Shown here: piece after piece, positions 1 through 9,405 of the stretch | Layout of the letters: each line of letters starts with the position of its first letter | Numbering within the stretch: the first letter of the stretch is position 1 | From: Flavobacteriaceae bacterium | Lineage (GTDB): Bacteria; Bacteroidota; Bacteroidia; Flavobacteriales; Flavobacteriaceae | Length of the DNA: 17,797 nucleotides | Assembly (NCBI GenBank): GCA_003533785.1 | Contig: DQCR01000001.1 | Location: 976-18,772 of the forward strand | Direction of reading: 5' to 3' | Position numbers and translations under genes: made by a program | Notes under the pieces: generated by a model | What the model was told of the DNA's origin: nothing | Databases searched by the model: none | Seen by the model: the letters and a program-made list of their open reading frames with translations, nothing else

Positions 1-108
1 ATTTCCATTAAATGGATAATATCCGATAAGATCATTTTGTGCAGGAATGGATTGCCCAAAGCACAAAGTGGATACAAATAATCCAATAATAAATTTTGAA
101 AATCTCAA
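1..108 (-). CDS. N-terminus of a secreted LamG/concanavalin-like protein (partial, leaves the left edge)
   Basis: Only the first 36 codons lie in the window. They read as a signal peptide (MRFSKFIIGLFVSTLCFGQS) followed by a segment ending in LIGYYPFNGN. The string YYPFNGN is typical of the start of LamG/concanavalin A-like domains in large secreted Bacteroidota proteins, which are often adhesins or T9SS cargo. The start is a TTG (106-108). An in-frame TAA lies two codons upstream and there is no in-frame ATG, so TTG is the only simple choice. A TAAATTTG box lies 20 bp upstream. The gene follows the dipeptidase gene on the same strand after 152 bp. The signal peptide is fairly clear; the LamG call rests on a short motif. 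Confidence 0.55.
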   Translation of the reverse strand, partial: MRFSKFIIGLFVSTLCFGQSIPAQNDLIGYYPFNGN

Positions 109-127
109 GGCTTATGGTTTATATAAT

Positions 128-135
128 CAAATTTA
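128..135 (-). promoter_or_regulatory. Possible -7 promoter box (TAAATTTG)
   Basis: On the minus strand this reads TAAATTTG, an exact match to the Bacteroidota -7 consensus TAnnTTTG. It ends 20 bp before the TTG start of the partial secreted protein. I see no convincing -33 TTTG at the expected distance. AT-rich background makes chance matches fairly likely. Confidence 0.3.
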
Positions 136-260
136 TGTTTAATATACTACATACCCTAACTTGCTTTAGATTTGATTATAATAAATATTATTAAAGGCAA
201 TACTTTAACGAATTACTACCAAAGTAAAAAAAAGACCCCTAAAATTTTCAGTTTAATATT

Positions 261-1328
261 TTACGGTAGATTTTTTTTCAAAAATTGGATTCCATTCTGG
301 GAAAAGATGTTGTTGATGTCTGTTTTAGAATATCCCCGGTCAGCCAATATTTCATCTAATTTTTGTAAATCGGCGATGGTATCCAAATCCGCTGGGCATT
401 GTTCCTTACCAAAACCCCCGTCCAAATCGGAGCCAATCATTACTTGACGGCTATTGCCTGCGAGTTGGCATATATGATCAATATGGTCAACTATGGTTTC
501 TATCACAAGACCACTGCTTTGGGGTTGAGTAATACCCCGTTTCCAATCGGGCAACATCATCCAAGCATCAAAAGCCATTCCTATGACTGCACCCCGTTGT
601 AAAAGGGTTTGGATTTGTCGATCTTCAAATTGTCTTTCGTTTGGCACCCATTTTCGGCAGTTGCTATGACTGGCCCAAACCGGTCCATTATAGAAATCTA
701 AGGCTTCCCAAAAGCTCTGATCACAGAGATGGGTTGCATCTAAAATCAGGTTTAAGGCTTCCATTTTTTTGAGCAAGGTTTTGCCTTGTTTTCCAATACT
801 ACCATGGGAATCGGTACCAAAAGCATAGGTGCCTGGGCCGTAGTGGGCAGGCCCTATGGCTCGCAATCCGTTATCATATAAGAGGTCCAAATGCTCCATA
901 GAGACAATCGAATCGGCCCCTTCTAAACTCAAGACATAGCCGATGGGGCTATCAATAGGGTTCGTGATCCATGCATTCAAATGATTATCTATATCTGTGC
1001 TTTGAGTAATTTGAACCAATTCCCCTTGGGCTTCCATGATTCGATACCAAGCAAGTTGACCTTGGGTTTGAGCCCAGGCTTGTTGGGGAGAATTCCATCC
1101 TGGAAGGGGATTGTCGGGTTTGACATAGCGAGCGATTAATGTAGCGACACACAATCCAATATTTCCCTTCCGCATGGCTGGGAAAGATACGGTACCCCGA
1201 CCCCGATCGGGCAGGTCTTTCATTCCTTTTTCACCTTGCCTAATCGTGGCTACGGGCAAGCGAAAATCTCGGTTCCATTCCATGGCATTCATCGAAAGGT
1301 CGAGGTGGGCATCAAAGAGTAATTTCAT
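261..1328 (-). CDS. Peptidase M19 (membrane dipeptidase/renal dipeptidase family)
   Basis: A zinc dipeptidase of the amidohydrolase-like TIM-barrel type, 355 aa, near the usual family length. The metal ligands of the family are all visible: H8 and D10 in DAHLD, bridging E136 in LSLEGAD, H200 in DATH and H221 in SHSN. The H200-H221 spacing of 21 matches human renal dipeptidase (H198/H219). D301 in IGSDLDGG also fits. There is no signal peptide, so it should be cytoplasmic. M19 enzymes commonly accept dipeptides with a D-residue at the C-terminal position, which fits the D-amino acid enzymes upstream. It is the last gene of a four-gene operon and begins 3 bp after the PLP enzyme's stop codon. 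No clear terminator hairpin follows; only a T-run appears downstream. Confidence 0.93.
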   Translation of the reverse strand: MKLLFDAHLDLSMNAMEWNRDFRLPVATIRQGEKGMKDLPDRGRGTVSFPAMRKGNIGLCVATLIARYVKPDNPLPGWNSPQQAWAQTQGQLAWYRIMEAQGELVQITQSTDIDNHLNAWITNPIDSPIGYVLSLEGADSIVSMEHLDLLYDNGLRAIGPAHYGPGTYAFGTDSHGSIGKQGKTLLKKMEALNLILDATHLCDQSFWEALDFYNGPVWASHSNCRKWVPNERQFEDRQIQTLLQRGAVIGMAFDAWMMLPDWKRGITQPQSSGLVIETIVDHIDHICQLAGNSRQVMIGSDLDGGFGKEQCPADLDTIADLQKLDEILADRGYSKTDINNIFSQNGIQFLKKNLP

Positions 1329-1331
1329 TGC

Positions 1332-2441
1332 TTAGGATTCCAATTGATAATGGCGAGCTTCAATAGTCCATGAGGGCCCAAGCTCGCCTTTAACAGCCGT
1401 GTATGCCTGGTTGTATTTGGCTACTGTGGGGCAAATATGATAGGGGAGGGCATAAAACAAATCTCCAATTTTAAATGCATTAGGGGCCTTGTATTCTACC
1501 ATTAAATGTTCTTCGCTTTGCCCTTTGTGTACAGCTCCTTCAAGGCCTAATAGAACTACTCGAGGCAAGGGCATTTCAGAAGCCACTGCTTTGTGACCTA
1601 AATCGAAACAGTAGGTGTTTTTATTGGGTTTACTAATTAGACGAGTGACTAGGACAGCGGCGGGAATGAAAGGAGATTCTTGCCATATTTTATGGTATCC
1701 CAAATCCCACAACAGCGTGGTTCCTGGACTGAGCAGATTTCCTTTTCGCAAAGCGTGGGGGTAAAAACTAGGGGATCCACCCGTAATCTGAGTGGGGAAA
1801 GTTCCAGTTTCAATTTTGATTTGATCTATAAGGGCTTCAACGGCTTTGTAATCCGAGTTGCATTTCGCTACCCGTTCTTCCAATGGCTCTGGGCGGATAT
1901 GCCCATCGTAAGTGTGTAGTCCTTTTGCAATTAAGTTCGGGTTGGTATTTATTGATAGATAGAGTTCCAGCGCTTTTTCTGGAACTATTCCTGTTCGGTT
2001 CATTCCATTATTAATATCCACCCAGAGGCTCATTTTCTGCCCTTGAGAGTGGGCCAATTGAGAAAACAATTCCAGCGATTCAAAATTATCCACCAAGGTG
2101 GAAAAAGAAATTTCAGGATGTTCTTGTTGGGCTTTGAGCCAGCGAATGGCCTTCTCTTGCGTGGGTTGCATTGCCAGAAGAATGTGCGCTACTCCACATC
2201 CAATGAGCATTTCCATTTCGCTGAGGGTGGCACATTTAAACTGCTTGATTCCCAGCTCCATCTGAAGCGAGACAATGGCCGGCATCTTATAGGTTTTGAC
2301 ATGGGGAATCAGGCGGTCAACTTCCTTTGCAGTACGGATCATGGCCTCGATATTTTGCTTCACTCGATCTGGATACACTATCAGTCCAGGGGTTAGGAGT
2401 TCCGCTTCTTTATTCACACGATACCAGGTTTCCTCTGTCAT
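1332..2441 (-). CDS. D-TA family PLP enzyme (D-serine dehydratase / D-threonine aldolase-like)
   Basis: A fold-type III (alanine racemase N-domain) PLP enzyme of 369 aa. The motif PHVKTYK (46-52) matches the PHxKTHK signature whose first lysine, here K49, carries PLP. Other family marks are GLHTYDGH (174-181), TGGSPSFYPH (220-229) and near the C-terminus HICPTV (335-340). H335 and C337 match the His/Cys zinc pair of eukaryotic-type D-serine dehydratase. Expected reactions are D-serine to pyruvate plus ammonia, or cleavage of a D-3-hydroxy amino acid to glycine plus aldehyde; the sequence does not decide between them. The start ATG overlaps the ridA-like stop by 4 bp (ATGA), implying translational coupling. 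The RidA neighbour favours dehydratase activity, because dehydratases release a reactive enamine. The family call is firm, the substrate is inferred. Confidence 0.88.
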   Translation of the reverse strand: MTEETWYRVNKEAELLTPGLIVYPDRVKQNIEAMIRTAKEVDRLIPHVKTYKMPAIVSLQMELGIKQFKCATLSEMEMLIGCGVAHILLAMQPTQEKAIRWLKAQQEHPEISFSTLVDNFESLELFSQLAHSQGQKMSLWVDINNGMNRTGIVPEKALELYLSINTNPNLIAKGLHTYDGHIRPEPLEERVAKCNSDYKAVEALIDQIKIETGTFPTQITGGSPSFYPHALRKGNLLSPGTTLLWDLGYHKIWQESPFIPAAVLVTRLISKPNKNTYCFDLGHKAVASEMPLPRVVLLGLEGAVHKGQSEEHLMVEYKAPNAFKIGDLFYALPYHICPTVAKYNQAYTAVKGELGPSWTIEARHYQLES

Positions 2442-2914
2442 TCACTTTTGTTTTCAATCAAAAATAAAGCTTCTATTTCAACGGCAATATTTTGAGGGAG
2501 ATTCATACCCACTGCGCTGCGAACACCAATGCCATTTTCGGTTCCAAATACCTCTGCCATGAGCTCACTAAATCCATTAATCACATAAGGATGGGCTTCG
2601 AATTCTGGAGTAGCATTGACCATTCCCAAGACTTTAACCACCCTTTTGATTATGAGATCGTCGGGGGTATTGTTTATGATTGTAGATAACATAGTTAACC
2701 CTACTTGACGCGCGGCCTTTTTGGCTTGGTCCTTATCTAGTGTTGCGCCTACCTTCCCTTGAATCAAGCTACCATCTTCTTGAACAGGACCTTGCCCCGA
2801 TAGGTAGAGTTGATTCTCTACAATCAGAGTAGGGCGATACACTCCTACAGGTTTGGGAGCGGGGGGTAAGACCAGTCCCAATGCTTTGATCCGTGTGGTC
2901 AATTGAATACTCAT
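2438..2914 (-). CDS. RidA/YjgF family reactive enamine/imine deaminase
   Basis: 158 aa, longer than the roughly 128 aa of archetypal RidA and in the range of the longer YjgF subgroup, which carries an N-terminal extension (here about residues 1-28). The core shows LYLSGQGP (36-43), GxVGATLD (53-60), NATPEFEAHP (100-109) and the C-terminal block VRSAVGMNLPQNIAVEIEA (131-149). R132 corresponds to the substrate-carboxylate-binding arginine of active Rid proteins. Such proteins hydrolyse 2-aminoacrylate and related imines to 2-ketoacids, protecting PLP enzymes. Its place between the permease (3-bp gap) and the PLP enzyme (4-bp overlap) suggests it finishes the reaction that enzyme starts. It has no signal peptide and is expected in the cytoplasm. 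Confidence 0.9.
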   Translation of the reverse strand: MSIQLTTRIKALGLVLPPAPKPVGVYRPTLIVENQLYLSGQGPVQEDGSLIQGKVGATLDKDQAKKAARQVGLTMLSTIINNTPDDLIIKRVVKVLGMVNATPEFEAHPYVINGFSELMAEVFGTENGIGVRSAVGMNLPQNIAVEIEALFLIENKSE

Positions 2915-2917
2915 TGT

Positions 2918-4234
2918 TTATAAAAATTGATTTAGCACCAAAACCCCTAGCAATCCTGAAATTCCAATACTTGTTTCCATGACGGTCCAGGTGGAAAGAG
3001 TTTCTTTAATATTGAGATTGAAATACTCTTTAAAAAGCCAAAAACCCGCATCATTGACATGGGATAGCATCAGGCTTCCAGAGCCAATTGCCAAAACCAT
3101 CAATTCAGGACTGACCCCAGTGGTCTGAACTAAGGGCAAAACGATTCCAGCTGTGGTAAGTCCCGCAACGGTAGCGGAACCAACCGAAAACCGAATGAGG
3201 GTGGCAATAATCCATCCGATAAGTAGTGGCGATAGTGAACTGATCTGAAGCAGTCCTCCAATGTAGTCACTCACTCCACTATCCAATAATATTTGTTTTA
3301 AAGCTCCAGCCCCAGCAATAATCAAAAGTACCATGGTGATTCCTGAAACGGCTTCAGCATAAATTTTCATAATTGAATCCATGTTCTTCCCTCTTGCTAA
3401 TCCTAGGGTATAGGTAGCAAAAAGGACAGATAGTAATAGCGCAATAACAGGATTTCCAACAAAACTGATACAAGTAAAGATCAGGGTCCCTTCCTCCATA
3501 AAGCTAGTGGCGAGTGTTGCAGAACCAATTAATAGTACTGGGAGCAAGGCAGCCAATAGACTGGTGGCTAGACCGGGTAATTCATCCGAAGTAAAAGTTT
3601 TGGAAGCCATAAACTCTTTGAGAGGTTTGGCTTGTACTTTGGGGAGGAAACGGGTTAACAACGGACCCGATATCAAAATGGCGGGAATGGCAACAAGGAT
3701 TCCATAAATAAGGGTTTTGCCTAGGTCGGCTTCAAAAAGAACAGAAAGTGTAGTGGGGGCTGGGTGGGGAGGAAGAAAACCATGGGTTACAGATAAAGCA
3801 GCAAGCATGGGTAGGCCGACTCCAATTAGTGATAGTCCTGTCGCTGAAGCAACGGTGAAGACTAGGGGGACTAATATAACAAAGCCCACAGAATAAAACA
3901 TTGTGATCCCTACGATAAAGCCCGTTAACATGACTGCTGTTCGCGTATTTTTCACCCCAAAGATTCGAATAAGGCCGTTGGTGATTTGTTGAGCCGCACC
4001 ACTTTCAGCTACGAGCTTACCCAACATCGCACCAAAACCGAGAATCAGGACAAGAAACCCTAGGGTATTGCCAATACCTTTTTCAAGTGAGTCAACCAAG
4101 GCCTCAAGAGCCATTCCCTGCCCCATTCCTATGCCAAGGGCGACGAGAATGAATGCAATAAATGCATTGAATCGAAAAAAAACAATGAATAGGAATAAAA
4201 AAAGAATTCCTAGGGAAACGATGGCTAAGGGCAT
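2918..4234 (-). CDS. GntP-family permease, possibly DsdX-like D-amino acid transporter
   Basis: 438 aa, the usual GntP family size, with about 12 hydrophobic segments. Recognisable family blocks are LGFLVLILGFGAMLGKLVAE (58-77), THGFLPPHPAP (150-160) and, near the C-terminus, GSGSLMLSHVNDAGFW, which is highly characteristic of gluconate/D-serine permeases. GntP members import gluconate, other sugar acids or D-serine (E. coli DsdX) with protons. All three downstream operon genes act on amino acids and none on sugar acids, so D-serine or another D-amino acid is the better guess. It is the first gene of the operon. The start ATG at 4234 lies about 50 bp after the terminator of the upstream lipoprotein gene, leaving little room for its own promoter. 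Confidence 0.9.
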   Translation of the reverse strand: MPLAIVSLGILFLFLFIVFFRFNAFIAFILVALGIGMGQGMALEALVDSLEKGIGNTLGFLVLILGFGAMLGKLVAESGAAQQITNGLIRIFGVKNTRTAVMLTGFIVGITMFYSVGFVILVPLVFTVASATGLSLIGVGLPMLAALSVTHGFLPPHPAPTTLSVLFEADLGKTLIYGILVAIPAILISGPLLTRFLPKVQAKPLKEFMASKTFTSDELPGLATSLLAALLPVLLIGSATLATSFMEEGTLIFTCISFVGNPVIALLLSVLFATYTLGLARGKNMDSIMKIYAEAVSGITMVLLIIAGAGALKQILLDSGVSDYIGGLLQISSLSPLLIGWIIATLIRFSVGSATVAGLTTAGIVLPLVQTTGVSPELMVLAIGSGSLMLSHVNDAGFWLFKEYFNLNIKETLSTWTVMETSIGISGLLGVLVLNQFL

Positions 4235-4282
4235 GGAATAGAAATTTTCGCTTATCCTTTAAAGATAACAGGATTAAGTTCC

Positions 4283-4314
4283 AAAAAAAAGCCCTCCGAA
4301 GCGGGAGGGCTTTT
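4283..4314 (-). terminator. Rho-independent terminator of the NTF2-like lipoprotein gene
   Basis: Perfect 11-bp arms AAAAGCCCTCC (4287-4297) and GGAGGGCTTTT (4304-4314) with a 6-nt loop. On the minus strand the hairpin is followed by a run of T (4286-4283). It lies 6 bp past the stop codon of the lipoprotein gene. The A/T flanks could let it work in both directions. Confidence 0.9.
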
Positions 4315-4320
4315 AATGGG

Positions 4321-4815
4321 TTATTTAGTCATATTGGCAATATATTCCGTCGGATTAAAAATGAAAGCCGCTTCTGCTATTTTGTCACCTTCCCATCGCA
4401 TCCAAGTATGGACAGGATTGTTGAGCGTGACCCCAGTCGCTTTGGAAGTTGCGGACCAGATATACCACAAGTTGGTGTATACTTTCCCATCGTCAAGATG
4501 CATGGTTGCAGTAGTCCAGTCTTTGTATTGAATATTTTCATAGAATTCACTGCCGGCACCAAAGCCAGAAATCATGTCTTGGGCTGAAACATCGTCAGCA
4601 TTGATATGGATGACAGCATCTTCTGTAAACAAATCGATTTGACTATCAAAATTGCCATCGAGGTAGGCCTGATGAAAGGCATCAATTCTTTTTGATTTTG
4701 CATCTTCTATTTCAATGGTGCCAGTTTGATAGGGAGATTTTTCGGGCACTTGATTGCAAGAAAAAGTCAAGAGCATCGCTAGAGTCATACAGAAGTAAGA
4801 GGAAATAGTTTTCAT
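4321..4815 (-). CDS. NTF2-like (SnoaL/DUF4440-type) lipoprotein
   Basis: 164 aa. Residues 1-20 form a lipoprotein-type signal peptide ending LTFSC, with C20 the likely lipidated residue; the -3 position is Thr, so the lipobox is imperfect. The rest has the cone-shaped NTF2 pattern: a helical start (SKRIDAFHQAYLDGNFDSQIDLF), TEDAVIHIN, then beta-strands ending HTWMRWEGDKIAEAAFIFNP. NTF2-like proteins bind small hydrophobic molecules or act as isomerases or hydrolases; no catalytic residue can be assigned. It has two relatives in this window (12976-13473 and 17235-17797). It is divergent from katG, sharing a 149-bp spacer. The start is the ATG at 4815, followed by a normal signal peptide. Location: periplasm or outer membrane. 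Confidence 0.82.
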   Translation of the reverse strand: MKTISSYFCMTLAMLLTFSCNQVPEKSPYQTGTIEIEDAKSKRIDAFHQAYLDGNFDSQIDLFTEDAVIHINADDVSAQDMISGFGAGSEFYENIQYKDWTTATMHLDDGKVYTNLWYIWSATSKATGVTLNNPVHTWMRWEGDKIAEAAFIFNPTEYIANMTK

Positions 4816-4887
4816 GAATAAATTTAATTTAGTTGACTAATTTACGAATTCAAAAAAGATTGCATTATGGAGCTCATTTATGACGAG

Positions 4888-4902
4888 ATAATAAATTATT
4901 AT
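4888..4902. promoter_or_regulatory. 7-1-7 palindrome upstream of katG (PerR/Fur-like operator candidate)
   Basis: ATAATAA-A-TTATTAT is a perfect inverted repeat with 7-bp arms and a 1-bp centre, the same architecture as PerR boxes (TTATAAT-N-ATTATAA), though the bases differ in part. It lies 63 bp before the katG ATG and 73 bp before the divergent lipoprotein start. Regulation of katG by a peroxide sensor is established in many bacteria; binding here is inference. The site consists entirely of A and T, so chance is a real alternative. Confidence 0.35.
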
Positions 4903-4937
4903 AGCATAATTTAGAAAATTAAGAGAAAGTTGAGTAA

Positions 4938-7085
<2,148 letters not shown>

Positions 7086-7103
7086 ATTCAAGGAAACAAT
7101 TTT

Positions 7104-7126
7104 TTTCACTTAGTTGAAAAGTGAAA
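7104..7126 (+). repeat. Hairpin between the katG stop codon and the terminator
   Basis: TTTCACTT (7104-7111) and AAGTGAAA (7119-7126) are perfect 8-bp inverted arms around a 7-nt loop. No T-run follows on either strand, so it is not itself a terminator. It would form a second stem at the 3' end of the katG mRNA and might stabilise it. Confidence 0.5.
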
Positions 7127-7128
7127 GT

Positions 7129-7163
7129 AAAAAACCCTCTCCAAATTTGGAGAGGGTTTTTTT
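7129..7163. terminator. Bidirectional terminator between katG and the M49 peptidase gene
   Basis: AAAACCCTCTCCAAA (7131-7145) is followed directly by its exact reverse complement (7146-7160). The central AAATTT would open as the loop. A run of seven T follows on the plus strand, and six A precede it (T on the minus strand). It sits between two convergent genes, so it can end both transcripts. Confidence 0.92.
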
Positions 7164-7223
7164 ATGAGACCACAAAAAGTTTGTGTTATCTAGCAAGCAT
7201 GAATGTAGTTGTTTAATGACTAA

Positions 7224-9236
7224 TTAGTTTGTTGCACTGAGTCCATTGTAGGTAGCGCTATACTGGAGCATTTGTTCGGCAAAACTATTGGGGAACCTGA
7301 CTTGAACATCTAGTATTTCTCTTGAATCATCGTATTGAGGAACCAATACTGGATTGACAAACCCTCCGTAGGGAGCCGAATTGAATTGTGCATTTCGGTC
7401 GAGGATTTCTTTGTGTAATGCGGGGTCAATTTTCACACCATAAGTTTCGATTAGTTCTTTTCCAGCAGCGTAGTCTCCTTCGGATTTAATTCGCTGTACT
7501 TCGCGAAGTAAAGTTCCAAAAAGGGTTCGAAGTTTTTGGTAATCGTTAATGACGAAGAAGGTTTTTCCGTCCTTCATCTTTTTTTCAATTACTTGCTCCG
7601 CAAGGCCTTTCTTATAAACCCATTGGGCCACCATTTGTCGGTTACGCATGTGAGATTGTTCAATATCCTCACCAAGTTTGATACGGATTAATTGAAGCAT
7701 AAGACCATTTCGTATATAGCTGTTGTATTCAGCTTTTTGTAAATCCTCTACAGCTGTTTTTATTCCAAATTCATTGAGCTGCGAATCGCCCATAAAATAG
7801 AGGGCAACCAGATCGGCTCGAGCCTCTTCTAAGGAGGATGCATAACTTTTAAGTGTTTCTTTGGGAGTAGCCACTCCAGGCATGAGTTGACCGCTGGCGT
7901 GTCCAATTACTTCATGCAAAGAAGTATGCAATCGACTGGCTTCGTAGCCATAATTTTTAGCGATATCGATTTCCTCCTGATTGTAAGCAAATTCGTCTAG
8001 CCTTCCTGAGGCACCCGAATTGGCATAGGCATAGATGATATTGCCTAAGGATACAGACTTGGAACCATATTGTGCTCGAATCCAATTGGCATTGGGGAGA
8101 TTCACTCCGATAGGGGTATAGGGTGAGGCGTCACCCGCTTCGCTGGCAACATTGACCGTATTGTAGGCGATTCCGACTACATTTTTTTTCTTGTGTTCCT
8201 CCATTATAGAAGAATTATCTTCGAACCATTGCGCATTTTGAGAAATCAATTGCATTTTTTCACTCATGTTGAAGTCTTTGATCTGTACGATCGATTCGAA
8301 AGAACCTCGATAGCCTAGCGGATCGTTGTACACTTCGATGAATCCATTGATATAATCAATATCTCCTTCCAGCGTTTTCACCCAGGCAATGCTATAATCG
8401 TCCCAAATTTTTAAATCTCCAGTTTTATAATAATCAATTAAAAGTGAGAAGGCTTCGGCTTGTTGTTCGTTTTCGGCTACTGTTTTTGCTTTTTCCAACC
8501 AACCAACAATGCGTTCAATGGCAGGAGAATATAGGCCTCCAACTTTCCATACTTTTTCAACGAGCTGTCCATTTTCTTTTACAAGAGTGGAATTGAGTCC
8601 CATGGAAATGGGCCGCTCTGGATTCTCTATCTCCACTTGTTTGTAGTAATTTTCTACTTCTGCTTGGGTCACGTCTGGAGCATAAAAATTGATTGCAGAA
8701 TGTTGAATTACATCAAGCTTAGGATCCCGGTTTACCTTTTTTGAATCGGCGTCACTAAAAATGGCTTCAAATGCCAATGGGTCTAGTGAAGTATTGGTGG
8801 CTTCCATCAACATGTTTAGTTCTTCCGCTGTGAATTCAGGATCAAACTTGTCGTTTGCGTAGTGATGATGAATCCCATTAGAAAACCAAAGACGTTTTAG
8901 ATAGTTTTCGAAATGACCCCACAAGGCAGTAGTTTTATCGCCCGTATAGTTTTGATATATATTTTCAAAGGCTATGCGAATGGATAGATTGTGGCGATAG
9001 TTTTGGTCATACATGATATCCCGACCTTCTAAGCCTGCTTGTGATAAATAATAAACAAGTTTTTTTTGTTTTAAGCTGAGTTGCTCGAAACCAGGGATTT
9101 CGTATTGGATCACTTTTAAATCAGCAAACTGCTCAAGGGTGGTACTCGCTTCGGATTGGGGTGCTGAATTACAAGAAATGAAAAGTAGGATACTTGTTGT
9201 AGACACAACCAGCGATTGAAATAGACGGATATTCAT
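7224..9236 (-). CDS. Dipeptidyl peptidase III-like zinc metallopeptidase (family M49), lipoprotein
   Basis: 670 aa, close to the length of known Bacteroides DPP III enzymes. The M49 hexapeptide HEVIGH is at 441-446 (zinc ligands H441 and H446, catalytic E442). The second motif EEARAD (470-475) supplies the third ligand, probably E471; the usual Cys of EECRAD is Ala here. The 25-residue gap between motifs matches bacterial rather than human DPP III. DPP III removes dipeptides from the N-terminus of short peptides. Residues 1-22 form a signal peptide ending FISC, with lipidation expected at C22, so the enzyme acts in the periplasm or at the outer membrane. It is convergent with katG. Family assignment is firm; peptide preference is unknown. 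Homologues are sometimes labelled 'dihydrofolate reductase' in databases, which nothing here supports. Confidence 0.92.
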   Translation of the reverse strand: MNIRLFQSLVVSTTSILLFISCNSAPQSEASTTLEQFADLKVIQYEIPGFEQLSLKQKKLVYYLSQAGLEGRDIMYDQNYRHNLSIRIAFENIYQNYTGDKTTALWGHFENYLKRLWFSNGIHHHYANDKFDPEFTAEELNMLMEATNTSLDPLAFEAIFSDADSKKVNRDPKLDVIQHSAINFYAPDVTQAEVENYYKQVEIENPERPISMGLNSTLVKENGQLVEKVWKVGGLYSPAIERIVGWLEKAKTVAENEQQAEAFSLLIDYYKTGDLKIWDDYSIAWVKTLEGDIDYINGFIEVYNDPLGYRGSFESIVQIKDFNMSEKMQLISQNAQWFEDNSSIMEEHKKKNVVGIAYNTVNVASEAGDASPYTPIGVNLPNANWIRAQYGSKSVSLGNIIYAYANSGASGRLDEFAYNQEEIDIAKNYGYEASRLHTSLHEVIGHASGQLMPGVATPKETLKSYASSLEEARADLVALYFMGDSQLNEFGIKTAVEDLQKAEYNSYIRNGLMLQLIRIKLGEDIEQSHMRNRQMVAQWVYKKGLAEQVIEKKMKDGKTFFVINDYQKLRTLFGTLLREVQRIKSEGDYAAGKELIETYGVKIDPALHKEILDRNAQFNSAPYGGFVNPVLVPQYDDSREILDVQVRFPNSFAEQMLQYSATYNGLSATN

Positions 9237-9252
9237 AAATAATAATTTCAGC

Positions 9253-9259
9253 CAAAATA
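9253..9259 (-). promoter_or_regulatory. Possible -7 box (TATTTTG) of the M49 peptidase gene
   Basis: The minus strand reads TATTTTG 17 bp before the ATG. The same heptamer lies 25 bp before the gene starting at 12121 and 23 bp before the gene starting at 17082. It resembles the Bacteroidota TAnnTTTG box with one base fewer. No -33 element is evident. Confidence 0.25.
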
Positions 9260-9374
9260 CAGATTCTTCCCGATTGATTTTTAGTAAAAAACTACCTTTT
9301 TTTGCCTTTGGGTTGTTCTCCTGAGGGTCAAATCATTCCTGCGGAACAGGAAATTTAGGTGTCCAAAAAACAAA

Positions 9375-9397
9375 AAACCCCCCATTAAGGAGGGTTT
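9375..9397 (-). terminator. Terminator at the end of the DUF819 gene cluster
   Basis: On the minus strand AAACCCTCC (9397-9389), loop TTAAT, then GGGGGGTTT (9383-9375) with one T-G wobble, followed by further T (9374-9372). It lies 9 bp past the stop codon of the secreted protein gene at 9406. Confidence 0.85.
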
Positions 9398-9405
9398 AGA
9401 TGAAC

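Noticed and set aside
179..193. AT-only inverted repeat TAATAA-ATA-TTATTA
   Set aside because: Short, AT-only and in an AT-rich spacer; no neighbouring feature makes an operator or terminator likely.
221..260. T-run after the dipeptidase gene as a terminator
   Set aside because: The minus strand has eight T in a row but no stable stem precedes them, so a Rho-independent terminator cannot be supported.
9336..9352. Small hairpin TTCCTG-CGGAA-CAGGAA upstream of the M49 peptidase gene
   Set aside because: A 6-bp stem without a T-run, conserved partner or match to a known riboswitch; could be chance.
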